Shown: piece after piece, positions 6,427-13,886 of the stretch
Numbering within the stretch: the stretch's first letter is position 1
How the letters are laid out: each line of letters begins with the position of its first letter
NCBI GenBank assembly: GCA_023230585.1
Contig: JALNXB010000045.1
Span: 1 to 15,033 of the forward strand
Source: a bacterium
GTDB taxonomy: Bacteria > Ratteibacteria > UBA8468 > B48-G9 > JAFGKM01
Length of the DNA stretch: 15,033 bases
Direction of reading: 5' to 3'
Notes under the pieces: model-generated
Told to the model about the DNA's origin: nothing
Database searches by the model: none
Seen by the model: the letters and a program-made list of their open reading frames with translations, nothing else
Program-made: the position numbers and the translations under genes

Positions 6427-8184
6427 ATGAAAACAAAAAAAGGGATGGCTCTGATAATGGTGCTTGTGATGATAATTATCTTTTCTTCCCTTATACTTGC
6501 CGTAGTTATATCCTCAACAACAGCCATAAGAAGAGCCCACTTCTATAAAGACAAAACCACAGCCCTTACAATAGCAGAATCGGGTATACAAGATGCTTTC
6601 TATTGGCTAAACCATAAAGGGTACGACCATCAGGACTATCCTACAAGCGACTATTATTTTCAAGGTTCTTCATCCGACGGAACAACTGTAGAGACCTGGA
6701 TAAGCTACAGAAGAGAATATAATCCAACAGGCATACCCAATGCAAAATGTAGGGTTCAAATAACAACAACAGGAAACCCTAACGAAGATACCCTTACCTC
6801 AACTGGATATTACAAAGGCAGGTCTGCAACAATATCTGTTAACATACGTGGAGAAAACGCCTCAGGAACACCTTTAAACAATAACAAACAAGGTATTGCT
6901 GATCCATTTAACAAAAAGGTTATATATGCATCAACTGTTGCTATTCCAAACCCCAACGACGTATCCATAAAAGGTAACATAACAACATCTTCTACAAAAC
7001 CAGACCCCTTCCCATGGACAGACGCTACCTGGACAGAAACAGAAATACACATCCCTACACACAACATATCAACCCCCAATATACCATTAATGCCAACAAC
7101 ACCTCACCCTGACTATTTTACTGAAATATATGATGGCAACGGATATGTTGAACGTCCTGGTGATGCCCAGCCATTACAAGTGAACGCACTTGATATTGGT
7201 GTATATTGGGACCAGGCAACAAGAACGTATATATTTGGAAGGACTAATGACAATCTTGGACCAAGAGACTTTGCTTCAGTTGCTAACATTCAAATAGTGT
7301 CGTCAAATGCGAGAATGCACGCCTTAGGAGGAAATATTAATATTCGGTATTGGTTCAAAGTAGATGGAGGAGACATTGAAATAAAGAAAGATATCAGAAC
7401 TCCTGCCAATCTCAACTCTGCTTTTGAGGTTGATAGTAATCATTCTGTAACCGTGGATGAAGACACAGCAATTACGGGCAACCTTGTTGTTAGAAATGGC
7501 TCTTTAACCTTAAACAAAACAACAGTTAATGGAACTGTTTTAACAAGTAGCGAAATAGAGATTTTAGAAGGAACAGTTATAAATGGTAGCCTTGTAACAA
7601 AAAATAATCTTACTATACGTGGAGATACAGAAGAAACAGTTATAAATGGTAGCGTTTTAGCAAGTAATGATGTTACTATATCAGGAGATACCACCATAAA
7701 CGCAACAAACAGTACTTATGAATCTGCTATTATAATGAATAGTAATACTACTGAGCAGGTCTTAACAATAAAGAAACCTCTTACCATAAAATTAGGTGAC
7801 CCCCAGAGAGCAGCAATATACTCTTTTGATGCTAACAAAATAAAAATAGATGTAGAAGATGCTTTTTCTCTTGAAGATAATGATAATAACAGGTTTTGTA
7901 TAATAAATGAATCAAACGACTTAGAGATTAATATTAATGTTGATGAAGACAGCAACCCAATCGCCAAGGAAAGTATATATTCCAAACATAACATAACCAT
8001 AGATACAAACAATACTATTGAAGGACTCCTTATTGCTGGGGGAATTTTAACAATAACAAAAGGAACTATCGTTTATGACCCAGCACCATACCTAAACAAA
8101 AGTAACTCAGAGGTATATAAAGGATTTACAGGTAGCAGAAGAAAATATTTACCTGTACCTAATAGTTGGAAAATTACTTGGTAA
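6427..8184 (+). CDS. PilX-type minor pilin-like protein with bactofilin-like beta-helix
   Basis: The 585-residue protein opens with a short basic stretch, G6 and a hydrophobic helix (about 7-30, KKGMALIMVLVMIII). An AESG word (about 48-51) follows, as in PilX/GspK-type minor pilins. The residue five places after the likely cleavage point is not glutamate, which is common in that class. The rest is a large exported domain rich in Asn and Thr. About residues 345-440 hold repeated beta rungs of the form T-V-I-N-G-S spaced 17-21 residues, like the right-handed beta-helix of bactofilins. A 19-base direct repeat (7572-7590 and 7635-7653) encodes two rungs. A second patch (about 515-545) ends before a tryptophan-terminated tail. 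It leads an operon with two more prepilins and would act at the tip or base of a pilus or pseudopilus. Confidence 0.8.
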   Translation: MKTKKGMALIMVLVMIIIFSSLILAVVISSTTAIRRAHFYKDKTTALTIAESGIQDAFYWLNHKGYDHQDYPTSDYYFQGSSSDGTTVETWISYRREYNPTGIPNAKCRVQITTTGNPNEDTLTSTGYYKGRSATISVNIRGENASGTPLNNNKQGIADPFNKKVIYASTVAIPNPNDVSIKGNITTSSTKPDPFPWTDATWTETEIHIPTHNISTPNIPLMPTTPHPDYFTEIYDGNGYVERPGDAQPLQVNALDIGVYWDQATRTYIFGRTNDNLGPRDFASVANIQIVSSNARMHALGGNINIRYWFKVDGGDIEIKKDIRTPANLNSAFEVDSNHSVTVDEDTAITGNLVVRNGSLTLNKTTVNGTVLTSSEIEILEGTVINGSLVTKNNLTIRGDTEETVINGSVLASNDVTISGDTTINATNSTYESAIIMNSNTTEQVLTIKKPLTIKLGDPQRAAIYSFDANKIKIDVEDAFSLEDNDNNRFCIINESNDLEININVDEDSNPIAKESIYSKHNITIDTNNTIEGLLIAGGILTITKGTIVYDPAPYLNKSNSEVYKGFTGSRRKYLPVPNSWKITW

Positions 8185-8200
8185 AAAAATATTATAAATT

Positions 8201-8716
8201 ATGAATATGATGAAAAAAATGTTTTATAGTAAAAGAGGTTTTTCTCTTTTAGAAATAATAGTAGCAATATTTTTGATAGCGGTTGTGCTTGCTACTATTC
8301 TTATGCTTATGTCTGCCAATATGAATGTCATAAGCAAAGCAAACGAACTAATGATAGCCAACGCTCTTGAACAATACACAATTGAAGATGTAAAAAATAT
8401 TGAATTTCCACCAATTTATTGTGATAGGCAAGCATCTTTTGGAGACAGACCTGGCAACGGAACATATAAAAAACCAGATGAGGTTGACCCAGAAGAGGAC
8501 GGGGACAACTGGGCTCCATCGGGCTTTGAAAAAGATTTTATTGTAAGAAAATACGATTTTAGATATTCTTGGGACAATACTTTTTTTGATGGTAGCATAG
8601 TCAATGATACCGACTTAACAATGTATCACCAGATTGATATATATATATTAAGAAAAAAAGATAAATATACTGTTTCAAAAAATTCTATAATTATTTCAAG
8701 AGACGGCGCGGAGTAA
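8201..8716 (+). CDS. Prepilin-like protein (PilV/GspI-type minor pilin)
   Basis: The 171-residue protein has a classic prepilin leader, KRGFSLLEIIVA: cleavage is expected after G13, leaving F14 with glutamate at mature position 5 (E18). The hydrophobic helix runs to about residue 36. The remaining domain is small, acidic and unlike any family I can name. It follows the PilX-like gene by 16 bases with little ribosome binding site, so translation is probably coupled. Several ATGs (8201, 8207, 8210, 8219) lie close together, and which one is used is unclear. The leader makes prepilin peptidase processing and membrane insertion secure; the PilV or GspI label rests mainly on size and position in the operon. 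Confidence 0.82.
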   Translation: MNMMKKMFYSKRGFSLLEIIVAIFLIAVVLATILMLMSANMNVISKANELMIANALEQYTIEDVKNIEFPPIYCDRQASFGDRPGNGTYKKPDEVDPEEDGDNWAPSGFEKDFIVRKYDFRYSWDNTFFDGSIVNDTDLTMYHQIDIYILRKKDKYTVSKNSIIISRDGAE

Positions 8717-8723
8717 TAAAGTA

Positions 8724-9308
8724 ATGAACACAACAAACAAGAGAGGGTTTACTTTAATAGAACTGTTGGTAGCAACAGCAATACTTATAATAGTTTTTGG
8801 TCTTGTGACATATCTTTATACAAGAGCCGCAAAAGTAAGAAAAACGATTGTTATTCATAGCGAGATACAGCAAGTGCTATCACAAATGCTTACTACCATT
8901 ACTTATGGAGAGGACAAAAAATGGGGACTTATAGATGCTACTTCTCTTGAATCTGGTGAATCTACGACTTTCGTAGTTATTAACGAGGCTATAGATAGAA
9001 TGGACGTAACGATTAACCCAGAGAATGGCAAAATTTTTGTCAACGGAATGGACCTTGACCCTGGAAACAAAATAATGCTTTTACCAAAAGAAGTATATCC
9101 TGAAAACCCTTCGAGGTTTGAGTATTTTAATTCTAAAGGTGAACAAGTAGAAGAGGGAGATATACCAGACCAATTTGGGACAATTACATTTATAAAAATA
9201 ACTCTATCTGCAAAACCTACGGACCCATCAATGAAAGATTTACACCCTGCTGTTCTGACAACAGGGGTCAAACTACGCAACAAAATATCTTCCCCATCTT
9301 TACCCTGA
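8724..9308 (+). CDS. Prepilin-like protein (PilW/GspJ-type minor pilin)
   Basis: The 194-residue protein has the leader KRGFTLIELLVA with cleavage expected after G8 and glutamate at mature position 5 (E13). A hydrophobic helix extends to about residue 30. The rest is a beta-rich domain with GspJ/PilW-like proportions. GGAG (8710-8713) lies ten bases upstream of the ATG, inside the end of the previous gene, and the gap between the two genes is seven bases. As the last of three prepilin-like genes, it probably joins them in one initiation complex for a type IV pilus or a type II secretion pseudopilus. No assembly ATPase, secretin or major pilin is present in the window, so the machine cannot be named. 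Confidence 0.82.
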   Translation: MNTTNKRGFTLIELLVATAILIIVFGLVTYLYTRAAKVRKTIVIHSEIQQVLSQMLTTITYGEDKKWGLIDATSLESGESTTFVVINEAIDRMDVTINPENGKIFVNGMDLDPGNKIMLLPKEVYPENPSRFEYFNSKGEQVEEGDIPDQFGTITFIKITLSAKPTDPSMKDLHPAVLTTGVKLRNKISSPSLP

Positions 9309-9360
9309 TTGTAAGCCCTCAGTAAATTGAACCTCCCCTGTTTTAATAGATGTGAAGGTG

Positions 9361-9369
9361 TGATAAAAT
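9361..9369 (+). promoter_or_regulatory. Possible extended -10 promoter for the PIG-L gene
   Basis: TGATAAAAT has the TG of an extended -10 and a 5-of-6 match to TATAAT. No good -35 lies 17 bases upstream. The ATG is 26 bases further on. Support is modest in such AT-rich sequence. Confidence 0.35.
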
Positions 9370-9395
9370 AGAGCAAAAACAGAGAAAAATAAAAT

Positions 9396-10205
9396 ATGGA
9401 TAAACAACTAAAAATAATGGTTATAGGTGCTCACCCAGACGATTCTGAAATTGCTTTTGGAGGAGCTTCAATATTTTACAGTGTACTTGGACATAAAGTG
9501 TTAATGGTCTCTATGACAACCGGAGATATAGGTCACCAGAGTATAGACAAGGAAACACTTGCCTCTATACGTAAAAAAGAGGCTTATAGAGGGGCAAAAA
9601 TAATGGGAGTTAAATATAAAATTATGCCTTTCCACGATGGAGAGTTGGAACCTACTCTATATTATAGAAAAAAACTTCTTACAGTCATAAGAGAATTTTC
9701 CCCCGACGCTATATTTACTCACTCTCCTATGGAATACCATCCTGACCACAGATATACCAACCAATTAGTCATTGACACCTCATATATGGTAATGGTACCC
9801 AACGCTGACCCTAAATCCCCACCAATGAAACATAACCCGTATTATTTCTATTTTTCATCAGCGCCTGTTGATGGGATATTTAACCTTTGTATCCCTATTG
9901 ACTTAATATGGGAAAAAAAACTTCTTGTATTACATCAACATAAATCCCAAATGTATGAATGGTTGCCTTGGATAGGCGGTTTTCTTGATAAGGTCCCTTC
10001 TGATGATACAGAAAAAATTAAGTTTCTTGATAAATGGCGCAGTAAAAAAGATATATCAATCGCCAACAACTACAGAGAATGGCTCAAAGAAAAATATGGT
10101 AAAAACGCAGATAAAATAAGATGTATTGAGGCGATAGTTTCTGCCCCTATTGGTAGGCAAATTGTTTCTCAAGAAGAGATACCAACCCTCTTCCCTTTCC
10201 TTTAA
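9396..10205 (+). CDS. PIG-L family deacetylase (LmbE-like)
   Basis: The 269-residue protein has the zinc motif AHPDDSE at 12-18 and the second ligand motif HPDH at 115-118, both diagnostic of the PIG-L/LmbE family. Family members remove N-acyl groups from GlcNAc-containing molecules such as GlcNAc-PI, mycothiol or bacillithiol precursors and diacetylchitobiose. The C-terminal half keeps LHQHKSQ (about 188-194), a common family word. There is no signal peptide, so it acts in the cytoplasm. It stands alone between the pilin operon and uvrA. Its substrate is not evident; an amino sugar linked to the nearby NagB-like and oxidoreductase genes is possible but unproven. The ribosome binding site is weak (AGAG). 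Confidence 0.9.
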   Translation: MDKQLKIMVIGAHPDDSEIAFGGASIFYSVLGHKVLMVSMTTGDIGHQSIDKETLASIRKKEAYRGAKIMGVKYKIMPFHDGELEPTLYYRKKLLTVIREFSPDAIFTHSPMEYHPDHRYTNQLVIDTSYMVMVPNADPKSPPMKHNPYYFYFSSAPVDGIFNLCIPIDLIWEKKLLVLHQHKSQMYEWLPWIGGFLDKVPSDDTEKIKFLDKWRSKKDISIANNYREWLKEKYGKNADKIRCIEAIVSAPIGRQIVSQEEIPTLFPFL

Positions 10206-10255
10206 TCCGCCCATTCTGTCTTGCCTTTACTTGTCATTACGAGAAGCGCCTTGTT

Positions 10256-10308
10256 CCGAGTACCCCTCAGAAATACTGTCGGGGGAAATCCCTCGGGGGT
10301 ACTCGGGA
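10256..10308. repeat. GTACTCGG inverted repeat
   Basis: CCGAGTACCCC (10256-10266) is an exact reverse complement of GGGGTACTCGG (10296-10306), with a 29-base loop. The right arm lies within a 16-base word shared exactly with 6277-6292. The preceding bases (TGTCATTACGAGAAG) resemble a decayed TTGCGAG-family unit. After the palindrome, CAACGCTTTTTGTC (10315-10328) nearly repeats a word at 14931-14944. Confidence 0.6.
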
Positions 10309-10367
10309 TAAATCAACGCTTTTTGTCAACTTCTGCACGCTCAATAATAGAAATTATTTTAAAAAAA

Positions 10368-10376
10368 TGGTATAAT
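10368..10376 (+). promoter_or_regulatory. Extended -10 promoter of uvrA
   Basis: TGGTATAAT combines the TG of an extended -10 with a perfect TATAAT (10371-10376). A weak -35 (TAGAAA, 10348-10353) lies 17 bases upstream. The uvrA ATG begins only eight bases after the -10 box, so the mRNA would have little or no leader. No LexA-type box was recognised. Confidence 0.55.
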
Positions 10377-10384
10377 ACCCATTT

Positions 10385-13165
10385 ATGGAACCAAAATATA
10401 TAAGCATAAAAGGCGCAAAAGAGCATAACCTTAAAAATGTTGACCTAGATATCCCAAGAAACCAACTTATAGTTGTTACAGGTATATCTGGTTCTGGAAA
10501 ATCTTCACTTGCGTTTGATACTTTATACGCAGAAGGGCAGCGTAGGTATATTGAAAGTCTTTCAGCTTACGCACGCCAATTTCTTGAACAGATGAAAAAA
10601 CCTGATGTTGAACATATCACAGGGCTACCACCAGCTATAGCCATTGAGCAGAGAAAATCTGCTTCAAACCCTCGCTCCACAGTTGCAACAACTACAGAAA
10701 TATATGATTACCTAAGATTGTTGTTTGCAAGAACAGGTGTACCGTACTGCCCTGATTGCCAAAAAATCATCTCAAGAGAATCTTCAACAGAAATCATAGA
10801 CAGAATATCTAATATAAAAAGTGGCAAAGAAATTGTAAGTATACTTGCTCCAATTATTAGAGGTAGAAAAGGCGAATATGTCAACATACTACAACAGATA
10901 CAAAAAAGCGGGTTTTTGATGTTAAGGGTTGATGGTAAATATTATGAGATAGATAAAAAAATAAAACTTAGCAGATATAAAATCCATAATATAGATGTTC
11001 TTATAGACAGGTTTATACCCCAAGAAGAAGATAGAGATAGGATTGCAGAAAGTGTAGAGATGGCTCTAAAGGTTGGAAAAGGGTTATTGATATCTGAATT
11101 ACAAGGTACAGACACCCTCTATAACGAAAATTATGCTTGCACAAAGTGTGGTAGAGGTTTTGAAGAGTTATCACCAAGAATGTTCTCGTTCAACAGCCCT
11201 TATGGTGCTTGCCCTGAATGTAAAGGGCTCGGTTTTCTTATGAAAGTCGACCCAAGTCTTGTTATACCAGACAACGAAACCACTTTCAAAAATGGAGCGG
11301 TAAAACCTTGGCATGAAGCAGGTGGTAGAGGGTTATTTTTATACTACAGAAGGTTACTTAGAACGTTTTTAAGAACTATAGGTAAAAGTATAGATAACCG
11401 CCCTTGCGACCTTACCAAAGAAGAGATTACAATTCTTCTTTATGGTTCTCAAGAATACGGTTTTGAAGGAGTGATCCCTAACCTTGAACGTCTATTCCAT
11501 CACACAGAAAGCCAATATAGAAGAGAAGAAATCCAAAAATATATAAGGGAAGTCCGTTGCCCTGAATGTAAGGGTGGTAGGTTAAAACAGGAATCTCTTA
11601 ATGTTAAGGTAGCCAATAAATCTATAATAGACATTACATCTATGAGCATAAAAGACGCAAAAGATTTTTTCTCTACTCTTAAACTTAAAGATACTGATAA
11701 AATTATTGCAAAACAGATATTAAAAGAGATAACAAGCCGCCTTACTTTTATGGAAGAGGTAGGGTTAAACTATCTTACCCTCAACAGAATGACCCATACA
11801 CTCTCTGGAGGTGAAGCAGAAAGAATAAAACTTGCCACACAAATAGGTTCAGGGCTGGTAGGTGTTATATATATACTTGATGAACCTACCATTGGGCTCC
11901 ACCAGAGAGACAACATTAAACTTATCAACACCCTAAAACAACTTAGAGACATTGGAAATACTGTGGTAGTGGTTGAACACGACGAAGAAACAATAAGACA
12001 GGCAGATTATATTGTTGATTTAGGGCCAGGAGCGGGAAGATACGGCGGAGAAATTGTAGCTAAAGGGACAGTAAACGAGATACTTAAAAACCCGAATTCT
12101 ATTACAGGCAAATACCTTTCTCAAAAACTTAAAATATCTGTCCCTACAAAAAGAAGAAGTGGTAACGAGAAATTTTTACATATACTTGGAGCAAAACATA
12201 ACAACCTAAAAAATATTGACGTTAAAATTCCTTTAGGTATGTTTGTCTGTGTAACTGGGGTTTCAGGGTCAGGCAAAAGTAGTCTTGTTGAAGATATTCT
12301 TTATAAAGGGCTTAAAAAAATTCTTTACCAATCAAGGGAAGAACCGGGAGAACATAATGCTATCATAGGGGTTGAAAATATAAAAAAAGCTATTGTTATA
12401 GACCAATCCCCTATAGGTAGAACTCCAAGATCAAACCCTGCAACTTACACTAATGCTTTTACCTTTATAAGACAACTTTTTGCTAATACAGAAGAGTCTC
12501 GTATAAGAGGGTATAAACAAGGTCGGTTTAGTTTTAATGTAAAAGGAGGTCGGTGCGAGGCTTGCACAGGAGACGGAATCAAAAAGATAGAGATGCATTT
12601 TTTACCTGATGTATATGTCCCCTGTGATGTATGTAAAGGAAAAAGATATAACAGAGAAACCCTTGAGATTACCTATAAAGGAAAAAATATAACAGAAGTG
12701 CTTGAAATGAAAATAGAAGATGCGCTAAGTTTCTTTAAATCTTCATCCTCTATAAAAGCAAAACTTCAAACCCTCTACGATGTTGGTCTTGGATATATTG
12801 AACTTGGGCAACCAGCAACAACTCTTTCAGGCGGAGAAGCCCAGAGGGTAAAACTTGCAACAGAACTTTCAAAAAAAGGTAACGAACAAACATTATATAT
12901 CCTTGACGAACCAACCGTTGGGCTACATTCTGCAGATATAGCAAAACTTCTTAATGTGTTGAATAACCTTGTAGATACAGGTTCAACAGTTCTTGTGATA
13001 GAACATAATCTTGAAGTAATAAAATCTGCCGATTATATAATAGATTTAGGTCCTGACGGAGGCGACAAAGGTGGCAAAATTGTAGCAAAAGGAACCCCAC
13101 AAAAAGTTGCTTCCTACAAAAAATCTCATACAGGAGGTTTTTTAAAAGAAATCTTAAAAAAATAG
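10385..13165 (+). CDS. uvrA: Excinuclease ABC subunit A
   Basis: UvrA is the damage-recognising ATPase of nucleotide excision repair and hands lesions to UvrB. The 926-residue protein is full length (E. coli has 940). The first half has Walker A GISGSGKS at 33-40, a four-cysteine zinc module (C252, C255, C276, C279), the ABC signature LSGGE at 473-477 and Walker B ILDE at 497-500. The second half has Walker A GVSGSGKS at 625-632, the essential zinc finger (C724, C727, C747, C750), LSGGE at 814-818 and ILDEP at 839-843. An extra CPDC pair (122-125) and a CPEC pair (392-395) are also present. The start agrees with the family (ISIKGAKEHNLKN). No ribosome binding site precedes it. The TAG stop lies inside a 36-base repeat of thiL. 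Confidence 0.97.
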   Translation: MEPKYISIKGAKEHNLKNVDLDIPRNQLIVVTGISGSGKSSLAFDTLYAEGQRRYIESLSAYARQFLEQMKKPDVEHITGLPPAIAIEQRKSASNPRSTVATTTEIYDYLRLLFARTGVPYCPDCQKIISRESSTEIIDRISNIKSGKEIVSILAPIIRGRKGEYVNILQQIQKSGFLMLRVDGKYYEIDKKIKLSRYKIHNIDVLIDRFIPQEEDRDRIAESVEMALKVGKGLLISELQGTDTLYNENYACTKCGRGFEELSPRMFSFNSPYGACPECKGLGFLMKVDPSLVIPDNETTFKNGAVKPWHEAGGRGLFLYYRRLLRTFLRTIGKSIDNRPCDLTKEEITILLYGSQEYGFEGVIPNLERLFHHTESQYRREEIQKYIREVRCPECKGGRLKQESLNVKVANKSIIDITSMSIKDAKDFFSTLKLKDTDKIIAKQILKEITSRLTFMEEVGLNYLTLNRMTHTLSGGEAERIKLATQIGSGLVGVIYILDEPTIGLHQRDNIKLINTLKQLRDIGNTVVVVEHDEETIRQADYIVDLGPGAGRYGGEIVAKGTVNEILKNPNSITGKYLSQKLKISVPTKRRSGNEKFLHILGAKHNNLKNIDVKIPLGMFVCVTGVSGSGKSSLVEDILYKGLKKILYQSREEPGEHNAIIGVENIKKAIVIDQSPIGRTPRSNPATYTNAFTFIRQLFANTEESRIRGYKQGRFSFNVKGGRCEACTGDGIKKIEMHFLPDVYVPCDVCKGKRYNRETLEITYKGKNITEVLEMKIEDALSFFKSSSSIKAKLQTLYDVGLGYIELGQPATTLSGGEAQRVKLATELSKKGNEQTLYILDEPTVGLHSADIAKLLNVLNNLVDTGSTVLVIEHNLEVIKSADYIIDLGPDGGDKGGKIVAKGTPQKVASYKKSHTGGFLKEILKK

Positions 13166-13196
13166 TATTACCTACCTTTGTTGGAACGTCTTTCTT
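13161..13196 (-). pseudogene. Fragment of thiL coding sequence at the uvrA stop codon
   Basis: These 36 bases match 13986-14021 inside thiL at 32 positions in the same orientation. Read on the minus strand they encode KKDVPTKVGNT against KKDVPAKIGNT (residues 258-268 of ThiL). All four differences are transitions; two are silent and two are conservative changes, as expected of a related thiL allele. Similarity stops abruptly on both sides. The fragment overlaps the last codon and stop of uvrA. With the copy in thiL it forms imperfect direct repeats around mazEF. Confidence 0.75.
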
Positions 13197-13226
13197 ACTT
13201 CACAATTCCTGAAAACCTTATTAAAC

Positions 13227-13255
13227 TTGACAAAAATGAATTTTTAATGTATATT
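13227..13255 (+). promoter_or_regulatory. mazEF promoter with inverted-repeat operator
   Basis: TTGACA (13227-13232) and TATATT (13250-13255, 5 of 6) are 17 bases apart, the best match to consensus on the plus strand here. AATGAAT (13235-13241) and ATTCATT (13253-13259) form a 7-base inverted repeat that overlaps the spacer and -10 box. That is where the MazE-MazF complex would be expected to bind for autorepression. The repressor role is inferred from the family. Confidence 0.65.
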
Positions 13256-13285
13256 CATTGTAGATACAAAAAGGGAGGCGATAAT

Positions 13286-13528
13286 ATGAAAACCAATATA
13301 AAGAAATGGGGCAACAGTCTTTCAGTACGCATCCCCAAAATTATTGCCGATGAAATTGGCCTAAAAGAAAATTCTACTGTTGATATAATAATTAAAAAAA
13401 GAAAACTCGTTATTTCACCGGTAGAAAAGCCGAAAAAGACTCTCAATCAGCTTCTATCTAAAGTGAAGAAGAACAATCTGCACACTGAAATTGATATTGG
13501 CAAACCAGTGGGAGGTGAAATTTGGTAA
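13286..13528 (+). CDS. mazE: Antitoxin MazE (AbrB-like DNA-binding)
   Basis: The 80-residue protein matches E. coli MazE in size and order. An N-terminal swapped-hairpin DNA-binding domain (KKWGNSLSVRIPK, 6-18) is followed by a C-terminal tail (NLHTEIDIGKPVGGEIW) that in the family wraps over the toxin. It neutralises MazF and represses the operon. The start at 13286 is set by GGGAGG seven bases upstream; the longer frame reaching back to 13178 would overlap the promoter and is rejected. Its stop overlaps the start of mazF, the usual coupled arrangement. Confidence 0.93.
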   Translation: MKTNIKKWGNSLSVRIPKIIADEIGLKENSTVDIIIKKRKLVISPVEKPKKTLNQLLSKVKKNNLHTEIDIGKPVGGEIW

Positions 13529-13869
13529 GTTCCAAGCCATATATACCTGAGCGAGGCGATATCGTTTCCATAACGCTAACTCCTCAGGTCGGAAATGAAC
13601 AAACAGGACGACGTCCTGCTGTTGTCATTTCTCCATCAGACTACAATAGCAAAGTTGGTCTTGCTATCTTCTGCCCGATTACAAGTCAGATTAAAGGGTA
13701 TCCTTTTGAGGTGTTACTCCCAAAAAATATATGTGTAGAGGGAGTTGTTCTGTCCGACCAGATAAAAAGTCTGGATTGGCGGAGTAGAAGCGCTAAATTT
13801 ATATGCACTCTGCCGGCTGAAACAATCAACGAAATACTACAAAAAATCTATCTGCTCTTATTTGAATAA
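13522..13869 (+). CDS. mazF: mRNA interferase toxin MazF
   Basis: MazF is a ribosome-independent endoribonuclease that cuts single-stranded mRNA at short motifs and halts growth when MazE is lost. The 115-residue protein closely follows E. coli MazF: PERGDIVSI (9-17), NEQTGRRPAVVISP (25-38) with the catalytic-loop arginines, CPITSQIKGYPFEV, and LSDQIKSLDWRSR near the C-terminus. Nothing essential appears missing, so it should be active. It starts at TTG, overlapping the end of mazE by seven bases, with GGGAGG (13510-13515) six bases upstream. It converges on thiL with only 17 bases between stop codons, and no terminator is visible. The pair sits between direct repeats of thiL sequence, which suggests it was acquired. 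Confidence 0.94.
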   Translation: MVSSKPYIPERGDIVSITLTPQVGNEQTGRRPAVVISPSDYNSKVGLAIFCPITSQIKGYPFEVLLPKNICVEGVVLSDQIKSLDWRSRSAKFICTLPAETINEILQKIYLLLFE

Positions 13870-13886
13870 AACCTTGTTATCCGTTA

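Noticed and set aside
13178..13285. Longer mazE start
   Set aside because: The extension overlaps the promoter, operator and thiL fragment; the ATG at 13286 has GGGAGG and gives the family's usual length.
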